From an uncultured Oleiphilaceae bacterium (lineage in GTDB: Bacteria > Pseudomonadota > Gammaproteobacteria > Pseudomonadales > Oleiphilaceae), in assembly GCA_913060665.1 (NCBI GenBank), contig CAJXUY010000015.1, positions 1-64,000 on the forward strand: a DNA stretch of 64,000 bases. The letters are read 5' to 3'. Of this stretch, positions 38,813 to 47,568 are shown one piece after another. The notes under the pieces are model-generated. The model searched no databases. It worked only from the letters and a program-made list of their open reading frames with translations, and had not been told where the DNA came from. Made by a program: the position numbers and the translations under genes. How positions within the stretch are numbered: the stretch's first letter is position 1; each line of letters begins with the position of its first letter.

Positions 38813-39922
38813 CTAACGAGCGTTTATATAGGCCTTTTCTGAAATTTCATGATACTGAATAACACCATCACGAAATGCTTTGTATGAGTCATATACTTTC
38901 GCAATGGCTGGGTCACCATCCGCAATCTCTTTGACTGCACTTTCAGAAATCACCTGTAGTTTCTCCAAGACATCTTTAGGGAACTTGCGAATCTCTACAT
39001 TATGCGTAGTCGTAAGCTCTACTAACGCTGAGTTATTGCGCGCAGTATACTCGTCTAACATGTCTTGATTAGCCACTCGCGCTGCATTTTCAACAATCGC
39101 TTGCAGATCTGCTGGCAGTTTTTCAAACGCTTTTTTGTTTATCGTTATCTCCATTGAGGTACCTGGCTCATGCCAACCTGGAAAGTAATAGTATTTAGCG
39201 GCTTTATGCAGCCCAAACGCTAAATCATTGTATGGGCCAACCCACTCAGTCGCATCAATCGTGCCGGTTTGTAGTGCCGTAAAGATCTCGCCACCAGGCA
39301 AATTAACCGGTGTTCCGCCAGCTCTTTGCAGCACTTCACCCCCTAAACCAGGTATGCGCATCTTTAAGCCTTTTAGGTCATCAAGAGAGTTAATCTCTTT
39401 ATTAAACCAGCCACCCATTTGTACGCCAGTATTACCGCCAGCAAACGGTATTACACCAAACGGCTCATAAGCCTCGCGCCATAACTCAAGCCCACCTCCG
39501 TAGTGAATCCAGCTATTAAATTCCTGAGCATTTAAACCAAATGGTACGGTTGAGAAAAACTGTGCAGCAGGGATTTTACCTTTCCAATAATAGGCTGCAC
39601 TATGCCCTGCTTCTGCCGTTCCCTGAGATACGGCATCAAACACTTCTAGAGGGGGGACCAGCTCACCACCGCCATAAACCTTGATCGTTAAACGGCCACT
39701 GCTCATGCGGTTAACTTCTTTGGCAAAGCGTTCTGGTGCCTCGCCTAACCCTGGAAAGTTCTTTGGCCAAGATGTCACAAGCTTCCACTTAAATGTTTCT
39801 TGAGCAGTAACCGCTTGAACGTTTTGAGCAGTATCAGTAGTTTTCTCAGACGGTGAACACGCCGCCAACATTGCTCCCAATATACTTATACCTACGACTG
39901 AAAATAAATGCCGTCTTTTCAT
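38813..39922 (-). CDS. TRAP transporter substrate-binding lipoprotein (DctP/TakP-like)
   Basis: A 369-residue extracytoplasmic binding protein. The lipobox LGAMLAAC (Cys near 22) predicts lipid anchoring. The DctP fold has GGGELVPPLEVFDAVSQGTA, NTGVQMGGWFNKEINSLDDL with MRIPGLGGEVLQRAGG, and the carboxylate Arg region. NTGVQMGGWFNKEIN and AAYYWKGK are shared with TakP-type 2-oxoacid receptors. No DctQ or DctM genes accompany it, so it must work with distant permeases or have another role. AGGAG precedes ATG. Confidence 0.9.
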   Translation of the reverse strand: MKRRHLFSVVGISILGAMLAACSPSEKTTDTAQNVQAVTAQETFKWKLVTSWPKNFPGLGEAPERFAKEVNRMSSGRLTIKVYGGGELVPPLEVFDAVSQGTAEAGHSAAYYWKGKIPAAQFFSTVPFGLNAQEFNSWIHYGGGLELWREAYEPFGVIPFAGGNTGVQMGGWFNKEINSLDDLKGLKMRIPGLGGEVLQRAGGTPVNLPGGEIFTALQTGTIDATEWVGPYNDLAFGLHKAAKYYYFPGWHEPGTSMEITINKKAFEKLPADLQAIVENAARVANQDMLDEYTARNNSALVELTTTHNVEIRKFPKDVLEKLQVISESAVKEIADGDPAIAKVYDSYKAFRDGVIQYHEISEKAYINAR

Positions 39923-39978
39923 ATTATCTCCTATTTTTGTTTTTTATTTTCCTGATTAAGATCCATCCAGAAACTGAC

Positions 39979-40055
39979 TGTCATTCCCGCGTAGGCCAGA
40001 ATCCACGATTTGAGACTACACTAAACACTGGACCCCCGCCTACGCGAGGATGACA
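39979..40055. repeat. MITE/REP-like palindromic element
   Basis: Terminal 18-base inverted arms TGTCATTCCCGCGTAGGC and, on the other strand, TGTCATCCTCGCGTAGGC (16 of 18 identical) enclose 41 bases. The GTCATTCCCGCG type of arm is a frequent dispersed repeat in proteobacterial genomes. It lies between the uvrD and TRAP protein genes and is seen once in the window. Confidence 0.6.
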
Positions 40056-40120
40056 AGAGGGTACAATTCCAGAGTTTCAGGGTGAGTAGTAATTAATTGC
40101 TTCAGCCTTGTAGTTTATAC

Positions 40121-42289
40121 TTATAATGCCTCAAGCTTAGCATATGACAATACTAACCACTTGCTCCCTTCGCTTAGGAAGTTTACCTGAATTCTGGCAT
40201 GAGGCCCCTGACCTTCATAGTTTAAAACGGTCCCTTCACCAAAGATCGGGTGACTAACCAACTGCCCTAGTTGAAATGCAGCTTCGGTTGATGCGGCCAC
40301 TGCCCAACTTTCATCATTAGCCCGCTGAAAACTGACAGGGCGAGTAACCGTATTTTTTAGTCGAACCTCCTGAATCAATGATGCCGGTATTTCCCGAATA
40401 AAAGGCGATATCGCATGATACTTTTCTTGCCCATAAAGCCGCCTGGATTCCGCATGACTCATCACCAGTTTCTCCATCGCGCGGGTAATGCCGACATAAC
40501 AAAGCCGTCGCTCTTCCTCGATTCTGCCGGGCTCTTCTGCTGAACGACTATGAGGAAACAAGCCTTCCTCCATGCCGACCATAAAGACCAACGGATACTC
40601 AAGCCCTTTAGCAGAGTGAAGTGTCATCATCTGCACGCTATCTTCATGCTCTTCTGCCTGATTCTCCCCCGCATCAAGCGCCGCTTGCGCAATAAATGCC
40701 GAGAGCGGTTCCATTTCTTCATCTTCCGCTTCAAAGTCTCTGGTCGCATTGATTAGCTCGTTTAGGTTTTCTACACGCGCCTGACCTTTTTCGCCTTTCT
40801 CACTACCATGAAATTCTGTTAAACGACTTTCATTGATAACTTTCTCAACCAACGTATGCAGAGGCATATCTACAGCACCATCGGCCAACCCTTCAATGAC
40901 ATCAATAAATTTTTGCACCGCATTGGCAGCCCGACCTTTCAGACTACCTAATGAAATCATTTCATTACATGCCTGCCAGAGCGTAACGGACTCCATTCGA
41001 GCATGCTCGCGGATATCAGAAATAGTTTTGTTACCTATACCCCGAGGGGGTACATTAATCACACGTTCGACAGCAGCATCATCATGACGATAATGGACCA
41101 AGCGAATATACGCTAGAGCATTTCTGATCTCCATTCGGTCATAAAAACGAAGGCCTCCATACACTCTATACGGGACCTGCTGCCTAATAAAGGCATCCTC
41201 AATCACGCGGGACTGAGCATTTGACCGATACAATATCGCGACGTCTGAACGTAAGTTACCCTTCTTAACCCAGTCTTGAATACTGTCAGCCACATAATTT
41301 GCTTCGTCTTGCTCATTAAACGCAGAGTACAGATCAATCGGCTCGCCTTCGTTTTCTTCCGTCCATAACTGCTTACCCAATCGGCTACCGTTATTGGCGA
41401 TCAGCCCATTAGCCGCATCCAATATGGTGCTGGTCGAACGATAATTACGCTCAAGTTTTACCTGCATCGAATCGGCAAAATCATTTTGAAAGTGCTGAAT
41501 ATTTTCTATCTTGGCACCACGCCAGCCATAGATCGACTGATCGTCATCACCGACTACTGTTAACGGAATGCGATTACCTGCTAACACTCTCAGCCAAGCA
41601 TATTGAATAGTGTTGGTATCTTGAAACTCATCGACCAAAATATGCCTGAATCGTTCTTGATAATGCGCAAGTAATTGAGGATTGTTAAGCCAGACTTCAT
41701 GAGAACGCAGTAACAACTCACCAAAGTCGACCATCCCTGATCGTTGGCACTGCTCTTCGTACCCTTTGTAAACCAGCGCCATGGTACGCATATAGATATC
41801 ACTGGAAGCCTCAATATACTCAGCACGAACACCATCATCTTTTTGGGCATTAATAAACGACTGCGCCTGCCGCGGAGGCCATTTTGTTTCATCTAGCTGA
41901 AGATCTCTCATGATCCGTTTGATCACTCGAAGTTGATCGTCAGAGTCTATAATCTGAAAGTTCTCTGGCAGGTTAGCATCTCTCCAGTGAGCTCTTAGTA
42001 GCCGATGCGCAATACCATGAAAGGTGCCAAACCAAAGTCCTCTTGGCGGGAGGTCTAATAGTTTTTCAATTCGCCCCCGCATTTCCTTTGCCGCCTTATT
42101 GGTGAACGTAACCGCCATAATGCTAGTAGGTGTCAGGCGCTCAATTTCCATCAACCAAGCAATTCGATGTACTAATACTCGCGTCTTTCCGCTTCCCGCT
42201 CCCGCTAAAACCAACAGGTTTCGAGCTGGCGCTGCTACAGCTTCGCGCTGCTCGTCATTAAGAGAGTCAAGAATATGGGAAACATCCAT
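40121..42289 (-). CDS. uvrD: DNA helicase II UvrD
   Basis: A 722-residue superfamily 1A helicase: Walker A LAGAGSGKTRVLVHR, AVTFTNKAAKEMRGR (Ia), VDEFQDTN (II), VGDDDQSIYGWRGA (III), RNYRS (IV), MTLHSAKGLEYP (V) and YVGITRAME (VI). The start LDSLNDEQREAVAAP and the C-terminal Tudor-like segment VSHPIFGEGTVLNYEGQG support UvrD over Rep. It unwinds DNA in nucleotide excision and mismatch repair. Confidence 0.95.
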   Translation of the reverse strand: MDVSHILDSLNDEQREAVAAPARNLLVLAGAGSGKTRVLVHRIAWLMEIERLTPTSIMAVTFTNKAAKEMRGRIEKLLDLPPRGLWFGTFHGIAHRLLRAHWRDANLPENFQIIDSDDQLRVIKRIMRDLQLDETKWPPRQAQSFINAQKDDGVRAEYIEASSDIYMRTMALVYKGYEEQCQRSGMVDFGELLLRSHEVWLNNPQLLAHYQERFRHILVDEFQDTNTIQYAWLRVLAGNRIPLTVVGDDDQSIYGWRGAKIENIQHFQNDFADSMQVKLERNYRSTSTILDAANGLIANNGSRLGKQLWTEENEGEPIDLYSAFNEQDEANYVADSIQDWVKKGNLRSDVAILYRSNAQSRVIEDAFIRQQVPYRVYGGLRFYDRMEIRNALAYIRLVHYRHDDAAVERVINVPPRGIGNKTISDIREHARMESVTLWQACNEMISLGSLKGRAANAVQKFIDVIEGLADGAVDMPLHTLVEKVINESRLTEFHGSEKGEKGQARVENLNELINATRDFEAEDEEMEPLSAFIAQAALDAGENQAEEHEDSVQMMTLHSAKGLEYPLVFMVGMEEGLFPHSRSAEEPGRIEEERRLCYVGITRAMEKLVMSHAESRRLYGQEKYHAISPFIREIPASLIQEVRLKNTVTRPVSFQRANDESWAVAASTEAAFQLGQLVSHPIFGEGTVLNYEGQGPHARIQVNFLSEGSKWLVLSYAKLEAL

Positions 42290-42535
42290 TCAATTAGCCT
42301 GTCAAAAAAGTAAAATCTAAAATATCGTGTATTATCATAACAACAGCTCAATAAGTTATGAGTACCTAATCACAGTTTAATAACACATATCAAGCCGTAG
42401 ATATGCCAAAAAGTTAGAATATCGCACAACACGACTGAATAAGCATATTCAGCTTTACCCATCTAACTTATAGCATTATCCCAAACGCAGTCATTAACAT
42501 CGATAGCATTCGGTTAAAAAGGGAATTATAACAAG

Positions 42536-45463
42536 ATGACAGGGCCAACAGAGCGCCACCCGTCACCAGAATTAAGTTTAATGACAGAATTTTCTGCCCC
42601 TAAACGATCAACTATTTTGCTGCACCAATTAAAAGCCAGTTATCGTGAGAGCTTACCACTATTTATTGCCTCTATCGGCTTTGCGATTCTAGTTACTCTG
42701 CTTCTATGGAATGAATATGTAGCGCATACCTTACTACTTAGCTGGTTTATTTCAATATCTCTAGTTTCGCTTATACAGATCGGCATTATTACCAAGTTTC
42801 GAACGATATCTAAACAGCCGTTTTCAATTAAATTATGGCAGTCATTACTACTAGCAGGCTCATTCTTAAACGGCGCACACTGGGGGGTTTCTGCCCTAAC
42901 CATGCTGCCTGACACACTCGGCATTACACAACTCGTTGCGTTAGTGGCCATTGCTGCACTATTAGTGTTTGCCACTACTGTTTTTACCATAAATATCAAG
43001 GCATTATTATGTTTCTCGCTACCTCCGCTCTTATGCCTTATCATCCATACTTTTATTACATTTGAAAGCTATGGTTACTCATTTTTCTTCGTCGTAATAG
43101 TGTTCGCTAGCTTAGTAATATACAGTGCCTATCGTCATTATAAAAACCGAGAACGAACACTGATTAAGGAGCTCGAAAATGAGTCCTTAATTCAGTACCT
43201 CGACAACGGCCGACGTGTTGCTGAAGCGTTGAACGAACAGTTAACTAATGAAGTCCTTAACCGCGAAGACGCGGAACAGCAGTTGCTTTCGGCGCAAAAA
43301 ACACTCGAATTAAATGTCGATCAAAGAACTCATGATCTCACCGTCACAAACGAGCGTCTAAACCAACAAGTCGCGTTACGAAAAAGCATCAGTGATGCGC
43401 TAGTTAAAAGCCAAACACGATTATCTCAAGCGATTGAAGCATCACAGCTCGGTTTGTGGGACTGGGATCTAACGTCCGGTACCGTTTATCAGTCTGCGTT
43501 TCATGAAGCATTTAAGCAACGGGAGCTTACCTCAGTCGACTTTATTAGTAATCTAAAGCAAGCCATTCACCCTCAAGATTACCCCGCAGCCAAACAGGCA
43601 CTGAGTGAATACCTAAAAAATCACAGCGAAACCTATCAGGTACAGTATCGAATCAAACAAGAAAGTGACTGGCTTTGGATTGAAGACAGTGGCAAGGCCG
43701 TCAAATTTGATAGCAGTGGTGACCCCATCAGAATGCTGGGTACGCGACGTAATATTAATGCTGAAAAAAAGCGAAACGAACAGGTGAGACTCGCAAAATC
43801 GGTCTTCGACCACACCTCAGAGGGGGTTTTCGTACTCGATTCCAACTTCTGCTTTCTCTCAGTAAATCCGGCATTCTGCAATATCACCGGATATTCCAAG
43901 GCCGACATCGAGGGGCATTACTTTATTGAATTAAGTAATACACCTCAGAAATATAAAGTCTTTAGCCAGGCAAAAGTTGAAATTGAGCGCGATGGCCAGT
44001 GGCAAGCCGAGATATTTGAGAAACAAAAAAACGGGAACTACTTTCCCGCGTGGATACAAATTAACAGCATCACTAATGGTCATGGCGAAATTGAATGCTA
44101 TGCGGGATTACTCTCTGATATATCCGTTCGCAAAGAGGCAGATGAAAAGCTAAATTACCTACTCAATTATGATGACCTTACAGGGCTGGCCAACCGATCA
44201 CTATTTAGAGACCGGCTTCATAGCGCCGTTAATAAGGCTCGCCAAGGCGACCTGAAATTTTGTCTCATCATGGTGGACATTGATCGTTTTAAACAGATTA
44301 ATGACAGCCTCGGCCATGAAACGGGAGACTACCTACTAAAAGAGGTGTCACAACGAATCTCAAGCGCCATCAAAAATGCAGACACTATCGCTCGCTTATC
44401 GAGTGACGAGTTTGCAGTTCTCATCGAGTATGAGTCTGAAGAAGATGCGTCTTCACATGCTGGTAATATACTAAAATCTCTCTCAGCCCCTTACTTTGTA
44501 GATGAGAATGAATTATTGATATCCTGCAGTATCGGTATAGCTCAGTTACCAAAAGACGCTCTGGAACTTCAACCCCTGCTGCAGCAGGCCGCAATGGCCA
44601 CACAGCAAGCCAAGTATCTGGGAGGTAATAACGTTCAGTTTTACAATATAGGGCTCCAAAATCAATCCCAGTACCATATGGAGATTGAAGGCGATCTGCG
44701 TAAAGCCATGAAAAACAATGAGCTAGAGGTTTTCTACCAACCCAAAGTCAATGTCCATACAAAACGTATTGAATCTGCCGAAGCACTTGTTCGCTGGAGG
44801 CACCCTGCTAGAGGGCTTATTTCTCCATCAGAGTTTATTCATATCGCTGAGGACAGTGGACTGATTGCAGAAATCGGAAAATTCGTTTTACTTAAATCAT
44901 GCTTGCAAGCAAAACAGTGGGCTGATGACGGCACTGCGACGATTACCGTATCGGTAAATGTATCCGCTCACCAATTGCGGCATGAGAATTTGGCGCAGGC
45001 TGTTAGCAACGTGTTGAAGAAAACCAAACTTCCAGAAAACCAGCTAGAATTAGAGCTAACTGAAAGCTCCCTGATGGAGAACCTCAGTGCCGCAACAGCA
45101 TTGCTAAAAAAGCTAAGTGCACTGGGAGTGAGCATTTCACTAGACGACTTTGGAACCGGCTACTCATCCCTTAGTCATCTGAAACGCTTTCCCGTTGACG
45201 CGCTAAAGATAGATCGAAGCTTTATTCGGGATATCCATTCAAAGCAGGAAGATGAAGCCATCGTCAATGCCATTATAGTTCTGGGTCACAGCCTTAACCT
45301 CAAAGTAATCGCTGAAGGTGTAGAAAGTAAAGAACAACTTGAACATCTCGAACAACTGGGCTGTGATGAGATACAAGGTTATTTCATCGCAAAGCCTCTC
45401 TCATCGAAAGATATGGCCACCATGCTTAAACAGCAAACAAAACTTAGCGCTAACGCGATATAA
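42536..45463 (+). CDS. Membrane PAS-GGDEF-EAL protein, probable c-di-GMP phosphodiesterase
   Basis: A 975-residue protein. Five to six transmembrane helices (about 37-200), a coiled coil, two PAS domains (about 295-410 and 420-530), a GGDEF domain (about 540-705) and an EAL domain (about 715-965). The GGDEF signature is degenerate: SSDEF near 621, so cyclase activity is doubtful. The EAL domain keeps SAEALVRWRHP, LELELTESSLME, DDFGTGYSS, KIDRSFI and IAEGVE, all needed for c-di-GMP hydrolysis. It is followed by a small gene and an HD-GYP gene. Confidence 0.92.
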   Translation: MTGPTERHPSPELSLMTEFSAPKRSTILLHQLKASYRESLPLFIASIGFAILVTLLLWNEYVAHTLLLSWFISISLVSLIQIGIITKFRTISKQPFSIKLWQSLLLAGSFLNGAHWGVSALTMLPDTLGITQLVALVAIAALLVFATTVFTINIKALLCFSLPPLLCLIIHTFITFESYGYSFFFVVIVFASLVIYSAYRHYKNRERTLIKELENESLIQYLDNGRRVAEALNEQLTNEVLNREDAEQQLLSAQKTLELNVDQRTHDLTVTNERLNQQVALRKSISDALVKSQTRLSQAIEASQLGLWDWDLTSGTVYQSAFHEAFKQRELTSVDFISNLKQAIHPQDYPAAKQALSEYLKNHSETYQVQYRIKQESDWLWIEDSGKAVKFDSSGDPIRMLGTRRNINAEKKRNEQVRLAKSVFDHTSEGVFVLDSNFCFLSVNPAFCNITGYSKADIEGHYFIELSNTPQKYKVFSQAKVEIERDGQWQAEIFEKQKNGNYFPAWIQINSITNGHGEIECYAGLLSDISVRKEADEKLNYLLNYDDLTGLANRSLFRDRLHSAVNKARQGDLKFCLIMVDIDRFKQINDSLGHETGDYLLKEVSQRISSAIKNADTIARLSSDEFAVLIEYESEEDASSHAGNILKSLSAPYFVDENELLISCSIGIAQLPKDALELQPLLQQAAMATQQAKYLGGNNVQFYNIGLQNQSQYHMEIEGDLRKAMKNNELEVFYQPKVNVHTKRIESAEALVRWRHPARGLISPSEFIHIAEDSGLIAEIGKFVLLKSCLQAKQWADDGTATITVSVNVSAHQLRHENLAQAVSNVLKKTKLPENQLELELTESSLMENLSAATALLKKLSALGVSISLDDFGTGYSSLSHLKRFPVDALKIDRSFIRDIHSKQEDEAIVNAIIVLGHSLNLKVIAEGVESKEQLEHLEQLGCDEIQGYFIAKPLSSKDMATMLKQQTKLSANAI

Positions 45464-45597
45464 GCTTTTTTGTGACCTACCTCTCAAGAATCTTTAGAAC
45501 TGTTAACTCTGTCACTTTAATTTCACTTCATTTCTATAACGTAGAGCCTGATCCACATCATTAAAAAGTTGATCGCTTCCAAAGGAGAAATGTGCGC

Positions 45598-45810
45598 ATG
45601 AATAACAACAATAATGCCGTTGTCCAGTCAACCAAAACACAATTGGTAGAACTATTTATGGACTTCAACAAACTTGATTCCAAAGCCAAAGTTAAAACAA
45701 AAGAAAAATCCACCCCCCAACAAAAATTAGCCGCTAGACGAGCAATAGAACAACATTTTGAGAAAAAGCGCCTCGAACATGATTTAGAAGATTATTGGTT
45801 CGATGGTTAA
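45598..45810 (+). CDS. PA3496-family small protein
   Basis: A 70-residue protein (72 if GTG 45592 is used), highly charged, ending QQKLAARRAIEQHFEKKRLE then DLEDYWFDG. The pattern ARRAIEQHFEKKRLxxDL is typical of the short PA3496-type proteins of Pseudomonas and relatives; their function is not established. AAAGGAG lies upstream. No signal peptide or membrane span. Confidence 0.72.
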   Translation: MNNNNNAVVQSTKTQLVELFMDFNKLDSKAKVKTKEKSTPQQKLAARRAIEQHFEKKRLEHDLEDYWFDG

Positions 45811-45869
45811 AAAATCAAAGGCACGATAGCGTTCAGTATTCGTCGCTTCTCGATTACTCTGCTATAGTT

Positions 45870-45922
45870 TTAAGAGTCAATAGCTTGGTGTATCACTCAG
45901 TGAAAAGCCCATTGACTCTTAA
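45870..45922 (+). promoter_or_regulatory. Composite stem-loop in the leader of the HD-GYP gene
   Basis: Perfect 12-base arms TTAAGAGTCAAT and ATTGACTCTTAA enclose nested arms GCTT/AAGC and TCAC/GTGA, which predicts one long hairpin of 53 nucleotides ending 27 bases before the ATG. No T run follows. It may be an RNA control element or an operator. Confidence 0.55.
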
Positions 45923-45949
45923 TAACTGATCCGCATTTTCGAGAACACA

Positions 45950-47077
45950 ATGCCGTTACACAAAGACACCTTAACAAACTTGAATAAAAAAGCGTCCATC
46001 GCCGATAAGCTAAAGTCCCTTCACTTGGCAACCAAGCAACATCACCCGTTTATTTCAAGAGTCGCGGTAGCACTCTATGATCACGATACAGACCTGCTAA
46101 AAACCTTTATTTATAGTAGTGACGACCAAACGCCTCTTGCCAACTACCAAGCCAAGCTTTCAGAAACCGAGTCACTTCAGGGAATCATTGAGAACTCAGA
46201 CCCTAGAGTGATCAACGACTTAAACACCCTTGAGCACTCGCAGAAAACCCATACCAAAGCGCTTCTCGACGCAGGGTATTTATCCAGTTATACCCTCCCA
46301 ATGATTTTTAACGATCATTTTTTCGGGTTTGTATTTTTTAATGCTGCGGAGAAAAACGTATTTACAGAACATGTGTTAGTGGAGTTGGACATGATAGGCC
46401 ACATGATAGGCCTACTCATTTACAACGAACGTTCCAGCATTCGAACACTGGTAGCAACCGTAAAATCAGCACTGGACATGACACACTCTCGGGACCCCGA
46501 AACGGCCTATCACCTAGAGCGAATGTCTCGATACACCCGCCTCATCGCAAAAGCGCTAGCTGAAAAATATAGCTTTGATGATCAATATATTGAACATATT
46601 TACCTTTTTGCCCCACTACATGACTTGGGGAAAATAAAAGTTCCTGATCGCATACTGTTAAAACCGGACAAACTAACAAACGAAGAATTCTCAATCATGA
46701 AAAGCCACCCTCAAGATGGCAGAGAGCTCATTGATTCGTTACTCGATAACTATGGACTCAATGGCATTGGTCATGTGGACATGCTGAGAAATATCGCAAA
46801 TTATCATCACGAATGCATGGATGGAAGCGGTTATCCAGAAGGGCTTACTGGTGAAAATATCCCTATTGAAGCAAGAATAGTAACCGTAGCAGATGTATTT
46901 GATGCGTTAACCAGTGAACGCCCCTACAAAAAAGCCTGGGGCAACGAAGCCGCATACGAAAAGCTGAGAGAACTATCCGGAACACAGTTTGACCCACAGT
47001 GTGTTGAAGCGCTACTGGCACACACTGTCGAGATAGAAGAGATTCAACGCACGTTTATCGAGAATGACTATGGTTAA
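45950..47077 (+). CDS. HD-GYP domain c-di-GMP phosphodiesterase
   Basis: A 375-residue protein: an N-terminal GAF-like sensor (about 20-165) and a C-terminal HD-GYP domain (about 170-370). Catalytic motifs are present: APLHDLGKIKVPDRILLKP (HD and the following KxP), MKSHPQDG, and NYHHECMDGSGYPEGL with the GYP triad, then DVFDALTSERPYK. It should hydrolyse c-di-GMP to pGpG or GMP. It lies in a run with an EAL-type phosphodiesterase. Confidence 0.92.
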   Translation: MPLHKDTLTNLNKKASIADKLKSLHLATKQHHPFISRVAVALYDHDTDLLKTFIYSSDDQTPLANYQAKLSETESLQGIIENSDPRVINDLNTLEHSQKTHTKALLDAGYLSSYTLPMIFNDHFFGFVFFNAAEKNVFTEHVLVELDMIGHMIGLLIYNERSSIRTLVATVKSALDMTHSRDPETAYHLERMSRYTRLIAKALAEKYSFDDQYIEHIYLFAPLHDLGKIKVPDRILLKPDKLTNEEFSIMKSHPQDGRELIDSLLDNYGLNGIGHVDMLRNIANYHHECMDGSGYPEGLTGENIPIEARIVTVADVFDALTSERPYKKAWGNEAAYEKLRELSGTQFDPQCVEALLAHTVEIEEIQRTFIENDYG

Positions 47078-47121
47078 GACGCTCGGACCAATAACTTAAT
47101 CCCGTTACAAGCTCAAACTCT

Positions 47122-47373
47122 TTAGCCGACAGATGGAAGCGCTTTGATATGCTGAATTGCCTGACCAATAAAACTTGTAACAGCGGGTGATTCTACCTCT
47201 TCCAGATTATCAGTAACAATCTGGTTCCAGTTCATTACCGCCTCAGTTCGATTAGGAAATGTCGCCGAACGTGCGCCACAATTAAAGCAGCATACATTCC
47301 AATTACGTGATCCTATTGCCCCTGACTCACAAACAGGCTCACAGCCACAGGTACAGTTAGATATAACAGCCAT
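47122..47373 (-). CDS. Small Cys-rich zinc-ribbon protein, Lar-like
   Basis: An 83-residue protein with CTCGCEPVC near the start, CCFNCGARS in the middle and EAVMNWNQIV after it. The Cys spacing plus the following T-EA--NWN pattern resembles Lar restriction-alleviation and phage zinc-ribbon proteins, but the first Cys group is unusual. GGGAG precedes ATG 47373. It stands alone on the chromosome, with no other phage-like gene near. Confidence 0.6.
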   Translation of the reverse strand: MAVISNCTCGCEPVCESGAIGSRNWNVCCFNCGARSATFPNRTEAVMNWNQIVTDNLEEVESPAVTSFIGQAIQHIKALPSVG

Positions 47374-47568
47374 TCTATATTCTCCCGAAATTCAAAGTCT
47401 CATTTCAACTACTCGGGCCGAATCCTTTCAACATATTATTTTCTATTGCGCATAAATAGCAAAATCAGCTATCACCATAACTGAAAACCATTACCATTTA
47501 ATGACATGGTCATTTTATGGCTGATACATTAGAGTCCGCAACCTAATCGAACCTTAACCTTGATCAAC

